Shown: piece by piece, positions 16,698-25,578 of the stretch
Numbering within the stretch: position 1 is the stretch's first letter
How the letters are laid out: each line of letters starts with the position of its first letter
DNA from: Streptomyces sp. TRM49041
Lineage (GTDB): Bacteria; Actinomycetota; Actinomycetes; Streptomycetales; Streptomycetaceae
DNA length: 64,000 nucleotides
Assembly (NCBI RefSeq): GCF_008271805.1
Contig: NZ_VSRY01000173.1
Location: forward strand, 160,379-224,378
Direction: 5' to 3'
Notes under the pieces: model-generated
Told to the model about the DNA's origin: nothing
Databases searched by the model: none
What the model saw: the letters and a program-made list of their open reading frames with translations, nothing else
Translations under genes and position numbers: made by a program

Positions 16698-17261
16698 AGT
16701 TCCTTCGGCTCCGCCGGTAGCCCTCGCGGGCTCGCCCTGGCCCCGGTCACCGCGCCCGGGCCGCCGCCTGGCGCCCGGGCGGCACGTCAGCGAGATCTGC
16801 GCCCCCTGCCGGTCGAGGCGCGACCGTCACCGGCCTGGAGGTCGTCCGCCCGGAGCTGCCGCTGGAGCTGCCGCTGGAGCTGATCGCCCGGCCGCGGCCC
16901 GACCGGCCGTACGGTGCTCAGCCTCCCCTCCACCGTCGCGCTGACGCTCCCGCCCGCGCCGACAGGCACGGGCGGGAGCGTCAGCGCGCGCGAGAGCGCA
17001 CCGCCCCGGGCACGTGGGTTTCCGGCGGCGGTGACGGAGACGGCACGGTCGGCACACGGGCTGTCGCTTACCAGAGCGTAAACGAGTGTTAACTCGCGCG
17101 TGGCCGCCGTCGTCGTAAGATCGACACAAGCCCCAAATCGCGTGAGCTTACCCACTTCGGCCCCGACTCAAGCCAGCTCAGCATGGTTTCTTTACCCTAT
17201 CGGGCTGAAGTTTTGTAGATCACACGTCAGTTGAGGGGCAAAGACGCCTACCCTTTGATGG
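16698..17261. other. 564-bp region without a convincing gene
   Basis: Between the MerR regulator and the M20 amidohydrolase. It contains tandem CTGGAGCTGCCG units near 16855, the large hairpin at 16936-16987, and an AT-richer stretch (17,150-17,235) that is likely the promoter region of the amidohydrolase. A 122-codon minus frame (16787-17155) is open, but codon quality is no better than on the plus strand. I do not call it a gene. Confidence 0.6.
16936..16987. repeat. 20-bp perfect inverted repeat (large hairpin)
   Basis: Arms CGCGCTGACGCTCCCGCCCG (16936-16955) and its exact complement (16968-16987) with a 12-base loop. It is 240 bp beyond the MerR stop, with no U-tract. It may be a terminator or a remnant of an inverted duplication, since both strands can be read as similar L-T-L-P-P-x-P peptide. 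Confidence 0.7.
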
Positions 17262-18497
17262 GTGAACAAGTTGATGTCCCGCGACCCCGAAGCCGACGTT
17301 CCCGGCGAAACGCCCCTCCTCGGTACGCTGCCGGAGTCCCTCCGTACCGAGCTGATCGCCTTCCGCCGGGATTTGCACATGCACCCCGAGCTCGGCAACC
17401 AGGAGTTTCGCACCACCGCCGCGATCAAGGCCCGGCTCGAGGCCGCCGGTCTCCGCCCCCGGCTCCTGCCCGGCGGCACCGGCCTCACCTGCGACATCGG
17501 CACATGGGACGGCCACCGCCCCATGCTCGCGATCCGCGCGGACATCGACGCCCTGCCGATCCCGGACACCAAGGTCGACTGCGCCTACCGCTCCACCGTC
17601 CCGGACCGCGCCCACGCCTGCGGCCACGACGTCCACACCACCACGGTCCTCGGCGCCGCCCTGGTCCTGGCCGACCTCCACCGCCAGGGCCTGCTGCCCC
17701 GCCCCGTCCGGCTGCTGTTCCAGCCCGCGGAGGAGGTTCTGCCGGGCGGCGCCGTCGACGCGGTCGAGGCGGGCGTCCTGAACGGCGTAGGCAAGATCAT
17801 CGCGGTCCACTGCGACCCGCGCGTCGACGCCGGCCGCATCGGGCTGCGCGTCGGCCCCATCACCTCGGCCTGCGACCGCCTGGAGGTCACCCTCGACGGC
17901 CCCGGCGGCCACACGGCGCGTCCGCACCTGACGACGGACATGGTCACGGCGGCCGCCCGGGTGGCCACGGACGTCCCGGCCCTCCTCGCCCGCCGTATCG
18001 ACGCCCGGGCCGGCCTGGTCCTCACCTGGGGACGCATCGAGGCCGGCCACGCCCCGAACGTCATCCCGCAGCACGCCGAGCTCGGCGGCACCGTCCGCTG
18101 CCTCGACCTGGAGGCGTGGCGCGACGCCCCGGACCAGGTGTACGCGGCGATCGACGAGGTCGCGACCCTGCACGGCGCCAAGTCCCAGATCAACTATGTG
18201 CGCGGCGTCCCGCCGGTCGTGAACGACGCGGTCGTCGCCGAGCTCCTCCGCGAGGCCATGACGCGGCGCTGCGGCCCGTACGCCATCGAGGACACCGAGC
18301 AGTCCCTCGGCGGCGAGGACTTCTCCTGGTACCTGGAGCACGTGCCCGGCGCCATGGCCCGCCTCGGCGTCCGCCGCCCCGGCGATCCGGCCCGCCACGA
18401 CCTGCACCGCGGCGACTTCGACGTGGACGAGGCCGCCATCAAGGTGGGCGTCGAACTCTTCACCGCCACCGCCCTCATCGACGCGGGCACCCCGTAA
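17262..18497 (+). CDS. M20-family amidohydrolase
   Basis: A 411-residue metal-dependent amidohydrolase of the hippurate/IAA-amino-acid hydrolase type. FRRDLHMHPELGNQE opens the domain. RADIDALP and HACGHDVHTT supply metal ligands, QPAEEVLPGGA carries the catalytic Glu pair, and a dimerisation insert (DRLEVTLDGPGGHTARPH, ~205-225) is present. The C-terminal GGEDFSWYLEHVPG with H-x-G-D-F-D-V completes the site. GTG 17262 is used; ATG 17274 is an alternative. The substrate cannot be predicted beyond an N-acyl or amide compound. Standing between the MerR and hydrolase genes, it appears monocistronic. Confidence 0.92.
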   Translation: MNKLMSRDPEADVPGETPLLGTLPESLRTELIAFRRDLHMHPELGNQEFRTTAAIKARLEAAGLRPRLLPGGTGLTCDIGTWDGHRPMLAIRADIDALPIPDTKVDCAYRSTVPDRAHACGHDVHTTTVLGAALVLADLHRQGLLPRPVRLLFQPAEEVLPGGAVDAVEAGVLNGVGKIIAVHCDPRVDAGRIGLRVGPITSACDRLEVTLDGPGGHTARPHLTTDMVTAAARVATDVPALLARRIDARAGLVLTWGRIEAGHAPNVIPQHAELGGTVRCLDLEAWRDAPDQVYAAIDEVATLHGAKSQINYVRGVPPVVNDAVVAELLREAMTRRCGPYAIEDTEQSLGGEDFSWYLEHVPGAMARLGVRRPGDPARHDLHRGDFDVDEAAIKVGVELFTATALIDAGTP

Positions 18498-18514
18498 CCG
18501 TCCCCGCCGACGCA

Positions 18515-18547
18515 CGACGCCCCAGGAGCCACCGGCCCGGGGCGTCG
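18515..18547. terminator. Hairpin between convergent genes
   Basis: CGACGCCCC (18515-18523) and GGGGCGTCG (18539-18547) form a 9-bp stem with a 15-base loop, 18 bp after the amidohydrolase stop and 53 bp from the end of the opposing hydrolase gene. Confidence 0.65.
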
Positions 18548-18599
18548 CTGTGCGCGTCACCGCAGATGAGCCGACGGCGGCAGTTGCTGCGGTGGCCGA

Positions 18600-19832
18600 T
18601 TACTGATCCGGTTCCCGGCGCGCCGCCACCTCCCCGCCGGTTTCCAGGCGCGCGTCGGTCCAGTCGAAGACTCGCTGCTCGAACACAGCACGGCCCAGCG
18701 GCTCGCAGTGCAGGTCGGCGCCCTCGGCCTCGGTGAACCGCACCAGTTCCTTGGGGCCGGGCAGGGCCTCGTACAGCTGCCGTGACTGCCCCGGCCAGAA
18801 GCTCTCCCCTTCGGGATCCGTGATCAGCAGCGGGGTGGTGATCCGTTCCACGACCGGGTCGAGGGTGTACTTCCCGATCTCGGTGAACAAGTCGAAGGGG
18901 GACTCGATCCCGTACGGCTTCGACCGCCACGCCCACACCGCGGCGTGCTCCGGCTCCTTGACCGCTTCCCGCATGAAAGCGTCGAACGTCTCACGCTCCC
19001 CTGATTCCCAGAGCGCGCGCATCTCGGCGGGCATGTGCTGCCACCACGAGGTCGAGACGTCCATGATGCCCGGATCGGCCACCGCGACGGCGATCCGGTG
19101 CTCGAAGGCGAGTGCCCTGGGCACCCAGTAGCCGGCCTGGCTGATGCCGATCAGTGCGATCCGCGTCCCGTCCACGTCCTCGCGGCCGAGGAGGAAGTCC
19201 ACGACGGGCGTGATGACCTTCTCCCAGTCGTGGCGGAACGGGACGCCGTGCTGGAAGAGCGTCGACTGCTGGCCGGGTCCGTCGAACAGCAGGGCCCGGT
19301 AACCGCGGGCCACCGCACCCGCGCCGATCAGCGCCCAGACCGCGGTGAGCGGGCCGTCGCTGCCGTTGTTCACGATCACTGTGGGCAGGGGTCCGCCGGC
19401 GTCTGGCGGGCTGAACAGGTATCCGGGAAGCGAGCCGCCCTCGTACGGGATGGCGACCGGTTCGGCGGGCGGATCGCATGCGGCGGCGAAGTGTTCGAAG
19501 CAGTCCCGGTGCTCCCGGAAGACCAGACCCGACCGCCCGGGGTCCGCGGTGCCGTCGATGCTGATGAGCGCTGTGGCGAGGTAGGCGGCCGCCCGCAGGA
19601 ACGCCTCCCGCGCGCTTACCTGCCGCCCCTGCCCGTAGGACCGGTCGGCCTGGTCACGTACCCGGCGGCCCAGCTCGGTCCAGGTCGTGAACCAGCTTTC
19701 CGCGTCGCCGTCCACGATGCGTTCTGCGGCCGCCAGCACCTCGCCGGGGTCCGCGGCCTGGCGGTATGCCGACCCGAGCGCGAGCAGCGTCTCGTAGTTG
19801 AACTGCTCATGCTCGAAGAACCGGTACTTCAC
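18600..19832 (-). CDS. Alpha/beta hydrolase
   Basis: A 410-residue serine hydrolase with a helical N-terminal domain (~1-130), as in the 2,6-dihydropseudooxynicotine-hydrolase-like group, and a C-terminal alpha/beta fold. The nucleophile is in IGISQAGYW (G-x-S-x-G), the acid probably in LLITDPEGE, and the histidine in GADLHCEP, so the triad looks complete. The oxyanion region is VNNGSDGP. GTG 19832 follows TCTGGAG, and the longer open frame to 20015 has no such site. Substrate unknown. Divergent from the nucleoside-uptake cluster. Confidence 0.88.
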   Translation of the reverse strand: MKYRFFEHEQFNYETLLALGSAYRQAADPGEVLAAAERIVDGDAESWFTTWTELGRRVRDQADRSYGQGRQVSAREAFLRAAAYLATALISIDGTADPGRSGLVFREHRDCFEHFAAACDPPAEPVAIPYEGGSLPGYLFSPPDAGGPLPTVIVNNGSDGPLTAVWALIGAGAVARGYRALLFDGPGQQSTLFQHGVPFRHDWEKVITPVVDFLLGREDVDGTRIALIGISQAGYWVPRALAFEHRIAVAVADPGIMDVSTSWWQHMPAEMRALWESGERETFDAFMREAVKEPEHAAVWAWRSKPYGIESPFDLFTEIGKYTLDPVVERITTPLLITDPEGESFWPGQSRQLYEALPGPKELVRFTEAEGADLHCEPLGRAVFEQRVFDWTDARLETGGEVAARREPDQ

Positions 19833-20085
19833 GGCGGCTCCAGACACAATCCCGGCCGGCGTCCACCCCACCTCGTAGTCCAGCGTAGGAGGCCGTAAGG
19901 GAGGGTGCAGCTCGGGCAACGCGGCACACCTGTGCGTGCCGCCGTCCTCGTTGGCCCCGACGTCGGCCCCTGTGAGTGGCCTCCGACGAACGATCCCCTC
20001 CCGCTGGGGCGCCACGCGGCGCCGACCCGCCGCCGTGACAGGGCCCGTTCGGTGGGGTGATCCCGCGCACAGCGCCCGTCCCCAC

Positions 20086-20135
20086 GTGGCTCAAAATGCA
20101 TACCCTCAGCCGGTCCGTGGGTACCGTTGAGCCAC
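20086..20135. repeat. Nested dyad GTGGCTCAA...TTGAGCCAC
   Basis: Outer 9-bp arms GTGGCTCAA (20086-20094) and TTGAGCCAC (20127-20135) enclose a second pair, TACCC (20101-20105) and GGGTA (20119-20123). It can form a two-step hairpin or serve as a protein-binding dyad upstream of the nucleoside transporter. Confidence 0.55.
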
Positions 20136-20289
20136 CCGGCGCACCCCCCGGCGTGCCGGGTCGCCGCAGGCCAGGGAACGGGTCAGAGTGGTGCACCTGC
20201 TACCAGTCGCGGGCGACAGGCACGCGACGGCCGTGCGGCCTGTTCGCGACGAATCGATAACGGCTTCCGTACGGGGCTTTATCTGACAT

Positions 20290-20301
20290 CTACGCGCGTT
20301 A
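20290..20301. promoter_or_regulatory. Nucleoside-regulon operator, degenerate copy
   Basis: CTACGCGCGTTA, a 10/12 match to CTACGCGCGTAG, lies 59 bp upstream of the TTG start of the BMP lipoprotein gene. The same palindrome precedes five other nucleoside genes in this window. Confidence 0.65.
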
Positions 20302-20359
20302 CGATCGCGGCGAAACCAGCGCCGGAAGAGGCGCTTCGGTCAGGTCGAAGGAGCCCCCC

Positions 20360-21409
20360 TTGCGCCGGATCACCAGGATCGCCACCGCGGGCATCGCGTC
20401 CGCGGCGCTCGCGCTCAGCGTCACCGCCTGTGGCGGCGACAACAAGTCGGACGCCGGTTCCGACTCGAACGAGGACAAGGCCGCCATCGCGTACGACATC
20501 GGTGGCCGCGGCGACCAGTCGTTCAACGATGCCGCCTTCGCCGGCCTTGACAAGGCCGTCAAGGACTTCGGCATCAAGGGTACGGAGGCCGAGCCCAGCG
20601 AGGGTGAGGGTGACCCGGACAAGGTCCAGCGCCTCACCTCCCTCGCCCGCGCCGGCAACAACCCGGTCATCGGTGTCGGCTTCGCGTACGCCCCCGCCAT
20701 CGCCGAGGTCGCGCCGAAGTTCCCGGACACCACGTTCGGTCTGATCGACGACACGTCGAAGACCGGCAAGAACATCGCCAACCTGGTCTTCAACGAGGAG
20801 CAGGGCTCCTACCTGGCCGGCGTCGCCGCCGCCAAGGTGACCAAGTCCAACACCGTCGGCTTCATCGGCGGCGTCGAGACCCCCCTCATCAAGAAGTTCG
20901 AGGCGGGCTTCGTCCAGGGCGTCAAGGACACCAACAAGAACGTCAACGTCAAGGTCCAGTACCTGACGCAGCCGCCGGACTTCGGTGGCTTCTCCAAGCC
21001 CGACCTGGGCAAGGCCGCCGCTCAGGGCCAGATCGACGCGGGCGCCGACGTGATCTACGCCGCCGCCGGTCTCGCCGGCTCCGGCTCGATCGAGGCCGCC
21101 GCCAAGGCCGACAAGTGGGCCATCGGCGTCGACTCGGACCAGTACAACCAGGCCGGACTCGCCGCGTACAAGGACTCCATTCTCACCTCGGTGACGAAGA
21201 ACGTGTCCGGCGCCGTCTACAACCTGATCAAGTCGGTCCAGGACGGCAAGCCGCAGAGCGGTGAGGTCCGCTACGGCCTGCAGGACGACGGCGTGGGCCT
21301 GGCCCTCTCCAACCCGGCCTTCACGGAGATGACCGATGTCATCGCCGCGGTCGACCAGGCCAAGGCCGACATCATCGCCGGCAAGATCGACGTCAAGACC
21401 GCCCCGTAA
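20360..21409 (+). CDS. BMP-family nucleoside-binding lipoprotein of an ABC importer
   Basis: A 349-residue extracytoplasmic solute-binding protein. The lipoprotein signal has lipobox LSVTAC (Cys ~23). The mature part has the BMP/PnrA fold signature: YDIGGRGDQSFNDAAFAGL near the start, VIGVGFAYAPAI, FGLIDD, NLVFNEEQGSYLAGVAAA, FIGGVETPLIKKFEAGFVQG and DVIYAAAGLAGSG. PnrA-type proteins bind purine or pyrimidine nucleosides. The start is a rare TTG (20360), fixed by AAGGAG at 20348-20353. Downstream ATPase, permeases, cdd and deoA confirm the pathway. A strong hairpin after the gene probably keeps this component more abundant than the membrane parts. Confidence 0.95.
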   Translation: MRRITRIATAGIASAALALSVTACGGDNKSDAGSDSNEDKAAIAYDIGGRGDQSFNDAAFAGLDKAVKDFGIKGTEAEPSEGEGDPDKVQRLTSLARAGNNPVIGVGFAYAPAIAEVAPKFPDTTFGLIDDTSKTGKNIANLVFNEEQGSYLAGVAAAKVTKSNTVGFIGGVETPLIKKFEAGFVQGVKDTNKNVNVKVQYLTQPPDFGGFSKPDLGKAAAQGQIDAGADVIYAAAGLAGSGSIEAAAKADKWAIGVDSDQYNQAGLAAYKDSILTSVTKNVSGAVYNLIKSVQDGKPQSGEVRYGLQDDGVGLALSNPAFTEMTDVIAAVDQAKADIIAGKIDVKTAP

Positions 21410-21432
21410 CGCAGCCACGGGCCAGGCCCCGC

Positions 21433-21472
21433 GGGGTCCGGGCGGACGGTTACCCACCGCCGCCCGGACCCC
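21433..21472 (+). terminator. Hairpin between the binding protein and the ABC ATPase genes
   Basis: A 13-bp perfect stem, GGGGTCCGGGCGG (21433-21445) with its complement at 21460-21472, 23 bp after the BMP stop. Position and strength suggest partial termination or 3'-end protection of the BMP mRNA. Confidence 0.7.
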
Positions 21473-21512
21473 CGGTCAGGTCCTGGCCATGGCTTTCTGG
21501 CATTCGGGATCG

Positions 21513-21524
21513 CTACGCGCGTAG
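21513..21524. promoter_or_regulatory. Nucleoside-regulon operator CTACGCGCGTAG (exact)
   Basis: A perfect 12-bp palindrome in the BMP-ABC intergenic region, after the hairpin and 105 bp before the ABC ATPase start. It suggests a second regulated promoter for the ATPase-permease-cdd genes. Confidence 0.75.
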
Positions 21525-21629
21525 AACCCTCTCCGGCGCGATAACTTCGGCCCCACCGAGCCTCACCGTGCCCAGCGTGCCCGCCCGTCCTCTGCTTCTC
21601 CGCTCCTTTCTCGCCAAGGAGAGTGCGTT

Positions 21630-23195
21630 ATCAACGCGTCCAGCCCCCCCGCCGTAGAACTGCGCGGGATCACCAAGCGCTTCCCCGGCGTCGTGGCCAA
21701 CCACGACATCCACCTGACCGTCCAGAAGGGCACCGTCCACGCCCTCATCGGTGAGAACGGTGCCGGCAAGTCGACCCTGATGAAGATCCTCTACGGCATG
21801 CAGAAGCCGGACGAGGGCACCATCACCGTCGACGGCGACGAGGTCTCGTTCCACAGCCCGGCCGACGCCATCGCGGTCGGCATCGGCATGGTCCACCAGC
21901 ACTTCATGCTCGCCGACAACCTCACCGTCCTGGAGAACGTGGTCCTCGGCAGCGAGAAGCTGTACGGCATCGGCTCCCGCGCCCGCGACAAGATCAAGGA
22001 GATCTCCGACGCGTACGGGCTGAACATCCGCCCGGACGTGCTCGTCGAGCACCTCGGTGTCGCCGACCGCCAGCGTGTGGAGATCCTCAAGGTCCTCTAC
22101 CGCGGCGCCCGCACCCTCATCCTCGACGAGCCGACCGCGGTGCTCGTCCCGCAGGAGGTCGACGCGCTCTTCGACAACCTCCGCGAGCTCAAGGCCGAGG
22201 GCCTCACCGTCATCTTCATCTCCCACAAGCTGGGCGAGGTGCTCTCCGTCGCCGACGAGATCACCGTCATCCGGCGCGGTACGACGGTGGGCACCGCCGA
22301 CCCGAGGACGACCACGACCAAGCAGCTCGCCGAGCTGATGGTGGGCGCCGAGCTGCCCTCGCCCGAGACCCGCGAGTCGACGGTCACGGACGTCCCGATG
22401 CTGGAGGTCGAGAACCTCCGGCTGACCGCCGTCGACCCCGACGGCGTCGTCCGCGAGGTGCTGGGCGGCATCGGCTTCACCATCCACAAGGGCGAGGTCA
22501 TGGGCATCGCCGGTGTGGAGGGCAACGGCCAGACGGAGCTGATCGACGCCCTGATCGGCATGCGCGACCCGGACGGCGGCGTCATCACCCTCGACGGCGC
22601 CGACATCTCCCACGCCCCCACGCGCAAGCGCCGCGAGAGCGGCATCGGCTACATCCCCGAGGACCGCCACCGCCACGGCTTGCTCCTGGAGTCCCCGCTC
22701 TGGGAGAACCGCATCCTCGGCCATGTCACCGAGCCCCCGAACAGCAGGCGCGGCCTCCTCGACCCCAAGGCCGCCCGCCAGGACACCGAGCGCATCGTCC
22801 GCGAGTACGACGTCCGCACCCCCGGCATCGAGGTCACCGCTGCCTCTCTCTCCGGCGGCAACCAGCAGAAGCTGATCGTCGGCCGTGAGATGAGCCACCA
22901 GCCCAAGCTGCTCATCGCCGCCCACCCCACCCGTGGTGTGGACGTCGGCGCGCAGGCGCAGATCTGGGACCAGATCCGGGAGGCCCGGCGCGAGGGCCTC
23001 GCGGTGCTGCTGATCTCCGCCGACCTGGACGAGCTGATCGGGCTCTCCGACACCCTGCGGGTCATGTACCGCGGCCGCCTGGTCGCGGACGCCGACCCGG
23101 CGACGATCACCCCCGAGGAGCTGGGCTCGGCCATGACCGGTGCCGCCGCCGGCCACCTTGAGCACCACGAGAACGCGGACGGTGAGGACCGATGA
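21630..23195 (+). CDS. Nucleoside ABC importer ATPase with two fused nucleotide-binding domains
   Basis: A 521-residue double ATPase of the RbsA/YufO type. Domain 1 has Walker A GENGAGKST and Walker B LILDEPTAVL; its signature is degenerate (VADRQRVEILK). Domain 2 has a degenerate Walker A region (GIAGVEGNGQTEL), a good signature LSGGNQQK and LLIAAHPTRGVD. The start needs attention: from the stop at 21522 to the first strand of domain 1 there is no in-frame ATG, GTG or TTG. AAGGAG at 21616-21621 is eight bases before an ATC codon (21630), giving (M)NASSPPAVELRGITKRFPG. Starting at GTG 21693 would remove the first beta strand. Overlaps the permease start by 4 bp. Confidence 0.93.
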   Translation: MNASSPPAVELRGITKRFPGVVANHDIHLTVQKGTVHALIGENGAGKSTLMKILYGMQKPDEGTITVDGDEVSFHSPADAIAVGIGMVHQHFMLADNLTVLENVVLGSEKLYGIGSRARDKIKEISDAYGLNIRPDVLVEHLGVADRQRVEILKVLYRGARTLILDEPTAVLVPQEVDALFDNLRELKAEGLTVIFISHKLGEVLSVADEITVIRRGTTVGTADPRTTTTKQLAELMVGAELPSPETRESTVTDVPMLEVENLRLTAVDPDGVVREVLGGIGFTIHKGEVMGIAGVEGNGQTELIDALIGMRDPDGGVITLDGADISHAPTRKRRESGIGYIPEDRHRHGLLLESPLWENRILGHVTEPPNSRRGLLDPKAARQDTERIVREYDVRTPGIEVTAASLSGGNQQKLIVGREMSHQPKLLIAAHPTRGVDVGAQAQIWDQIREARREGLAVLLISADLDELIGLSDTLRVMYRGRLVADADPATITPEELGSAMTGAAAGHLEHHENADGEDR

Positions 23196-24301
23196 AGAAG
23201 TTCGACAAGGAGAAGGTGCTGCTCGGCCTGGCGGGCCCCGCGCTCGCCCTGGCCGTGGCCTTCGTCCTCACCTCGATCGTGCTGCTCGCGTCGGGCCGTG
23301 ACCCGATCAGGCCGTACGCCCTGATGATGGAGACCGTCGAGTTCCCCGACGTCCAGGTCCTGATCATCAACCAGACCGGCACCTACTATCTGGCAGCCCT
23401 GGCCGTCGCCGTCGGCTTCCGGATGAACCTGTTCAACATCGGCGTCGACGGCCAGTACCGCCTCGCCGCGATGCTCGCCGCCGTCGTCGGCGCCTCCGTC
23501 GAGCTGCCCGGGCCGCTGCACATCCTGCTGATCGTGATCGTGGCCGTACTCGTCGGTGGCTTCTGGGCCGGTATCGCGGGCTTCCTCAAGACCACCCGGG
23601 GTGTCAGCGAGGTCGTCTCCACGATCATGCTGAACGCCATCGCGACCAGCCTGATCGCCTGGATGATCCTGCCCGCCAATCTCGGTGTGCAGCTGCCGGG
23701 CTCCAACGACCTCACCACCGGCGAGATCGCCGAGTCGGCCTGGATGACCGGCCTGTCGGTCGAGGGCGGCAACATCTACGGCTTCACCTTCGTCGCCTTC
23801 GCCCTCGGTGTCGTCTACTGGTTCGTCCTCAACCGCACCCGCTTCGGCTTCGATCTGCGCGCCACCGGCGCCAGCGCCTCCGCCGCCCAGGCGAGCGGTG
23901 TGGACGCCAAGCGGATGACCCTCACGGCCATGCTGATCTCCGGCGGTGTCGCCGGTCTGACCAGTCTGCCGCTGCTGCTCGGCCAGACCCACACATACAG
24001 CTTCAGCTTCCCCGCGGGCGTGGGCTTCACCGGCATCACCATCGCGCTGCTCGGCCGCAACAGCCCGGTCGGCATCTTCTTCGCCGCACTGCTGATCTCG
24101 TTCCTGGAGAAGGCGTCCGGCTCGGTGATCGCGCAGGACTTCGAGAAGGAGATCGCCACGATCATGCAGGGCCTCATCGTGATCTCGGTGGTCGTCTCGT
24201 ACGAGGTCGTCCGGCAGTACGGCCTCCGACGGCAGCAGCAGAAGGTGGGCGAGGAGCTCGCCGCCCAGGCCCGCAAGAACAAGGAGAACGTGGCGGCATG
24301 A
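23192..24301 (+). CDS. Nucleoside ABC importer permease 1
   Basis: A 369-residue membrane permease of the BPD_transp_2 (RbsC-like) family with about 8-10 helices, the first at ~10-35. Typical segments are TYYLAALAVAVGFRMNLFNI, GVDGQYRLAAMLAAVVGA and GFLKTTRGVSEVVSTIMLNA (the coupling region), followed by GVGFTGITIALLGRNSPVGI. ATG 23192 overlaps the ATPase stop and its stop overlaps the next start (ATGA), so the three proteins are translationally coupled. It pairs with permease 2 to form the channel for the BMP-delivered nucleoside. Confidence 0.95.
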   Translation: MKKFDKEKVLLGLAGPALALAVAFVLTSIVLLASGRDPIRPYALMMETVEFPDVQVLIINQTGTYYLAALAVAVGFRMNLFNIGVDGQYRLAAMLAAVVGASVELPGPLHILLIVIVAVLVGGFWAGIAGFLKTTRGVSEVVSTIMLNAIATSLIAWMILPANLGVQLPGSNDLTTGEIAESAWMTGLSVEGGNIYGFTFVAFALGVVYWFVLNRTRFGFDLRATGASASAAQASGVDAKRMTLTAMLISGGVAGLTSLPLLLGQTHTYSFSFPAGVGFTGITIALLGRNSPVGIFFAALLISFLEKASGSVIAQDFEKEIATIMQGLIVISVVVSYEVVRQYGLRRQQQKVGEELAAQARKNKENVAA

Positions 24302-25578
24302 GCGACATCGAGTCCACGAGCACGGTGACCGCCGCGGCGACGACCGCCCCGGCGAAGGGCGGTGGCCACCGCAAGCTGACCCTGCCCGTCATCCTGCTGA
24401 TCATCGCGGCCGGACTGGCCCTGTTCTCGCTGGTCCGGATGATCAGCGGTGCCGACGACCTGACCTCCACCGGCCAGGTGTCCGGCGCGCTCCAGCTCGC
24501 CGTGCCCATCGGTCTCGCCGGTCTCGGCGGCCTGTGGGCCGAGCGGGCCGGCGTCATCAACATCGGCCTCGAAGGCATGATGATCCTCGGCACCTGGTTC
24601 GGTGCCTGGGCGGGCTACCAGTGGGGCCCCTGGACCGGTGTCGCGATCGGCATCGTCGGCGGCGTGCTCGGCGGCCTGCTGCACGCGGTCATGACCGTCA
24701 CGTTCAACGTCAACCACATCGTCTCCGGTGTGGCCCTGAACATCCTGGCCGTCGGCGCCACCCAGTACCTGTCGAACTTCACCTTCGCCGAGGCCCCGGG
24801 CGGCTCCTCCAAGCAGTCCCCGCGCATCGAACCCATCTACCGCATCACCGTCCCGGGCCTGTCGGACTGGCTCGCCGACCTCCAGGCCAAGGGCTGGTTC
24901 TTCATCTCGGACCTGGCCGGCGTACTCGGCGGTCTGGTCACCAACCTGTCGCTGCTCACGGTCGTCGCGCTGCTGCTGGTCCCCGCCACCTGGTGGATCC
25001 TGTGGCGCACCGGCTTCGGCCTGCGGCTGCGCTCCTGCGGTGAGAACCCGGTCGCCGCCGAGTCCCTCGGCGTCAACGTCTACAAGTACAAGTACATCGC
25101 GGTCCTCGTCTCCGGCGGCCTCGCCGGCCTCGGCGGCGCGTTCCTCGCGATCGTGTCCACCGGCATCTACCAGGAGGGCCAGACCGGCGGCCGCGGCTAC
25201 ATCGGCCTCGCCGCGATGATCTTCGGTAACTGGATGCCGGGCGGCATGGCGCTGGGCGCCGGGCTCTTCGGCTTCACCGACAGCCTCAAGCTGCGCGGCG
25301 GCGCCGAGAACGTGCACGCGATGCTGCTTCTGCTGGCGATCCTGCTGGTGCTGGCGCTGGTCTGGATGCTGTACAAGAAGAAGTACACGGCCGCAGTGGT
25401 CTCCGCGGTCTTCGCCGCGGTGCTCTTCGTCTGGTACTTCGCCACCGAGGCCCTGCCCAGCCAGTTCGTCGACGCCGCGCCGTATGTCACCACCCTGCTG
25501 GTCCTCGCCCTGTCCGCGCAGCGACTACGGATGCCCAAGGCGAACGGCATGCTGTACAGGAAGGGCCAAGGAAAGTGA
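24298..25578 (+). CDS. Nucleoside ABC importer permease 2
   Basis: A 426-residue second permease, BPD_transp_2 family, about 10 helices. A cytoplasmic N-terminus of ~25 residues is followed by LPVILLIIAAGLALFSLV. Family segments include LWAERAGVINIGLEGMMILG, FNVNHIVSGVALNILAVGAT and GRGYIGLAAMIFGNWMPGG. It overlaps permease 1 (ATGA) and cytidine deaminase (GTGA) by 4 bp at either end, so transport and the first catabolic step are made together. Confidence 0.95.
   Translation: MSDIESTSTVTAAATTAPAKGGGHRKLTLPVILLIIAAGLALFSLVRMISGADDLTSTGQVSGALQLAVPIGLAGLGGLWAERAGVINIGLEGMMILGTWFGAWAGYQWGPWTGVAIGIVGGVLGGLLHAVMTVTFNVNHIVSGVALNILAVGATQYLSNFTFAEAPGGSSKQSPRIEPIYRITVPGLSDWLADLQAKGWFFISDLAGVLGGLVTNLSLLTVVALLLVPATWWILWRTGFGLRLRSCGENPVAAESLGVNVYKYKYIAVLVSGGLAGLGGAFLAIVSTGIYQEGQTGGRGYIGLAAMIFGNWMPGGMALGAGLFGFTDSLKLRGGAENVHAMLLLLAILLVLALVWMLYKKKYTAAVVSAVFAAVLFVWYFATEALPSQFVDAAPYVTTLLVLALSAQRLRMPKANGMLYRKGQGK

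Larger units (their letters stand above)
19833..20359. other. 527-bp divergent control region
   Basis: Lies between the alpha/beta hydrolase start and the BMP lipoprotein start. It holds the dyad at 20086-20135 and the nucleoside-type operator at 20290-20301. No coding frame here is convincing. Confidence 0.7.

Noticed and set aside
16787..17155. 122-codon minus-strand frame between MerR and the amidohydrolase
   Set aside because: No known domain and a low-complexity Q-R repeat end; much of it comes from the hairpin and tandem repeats, so it was not called.
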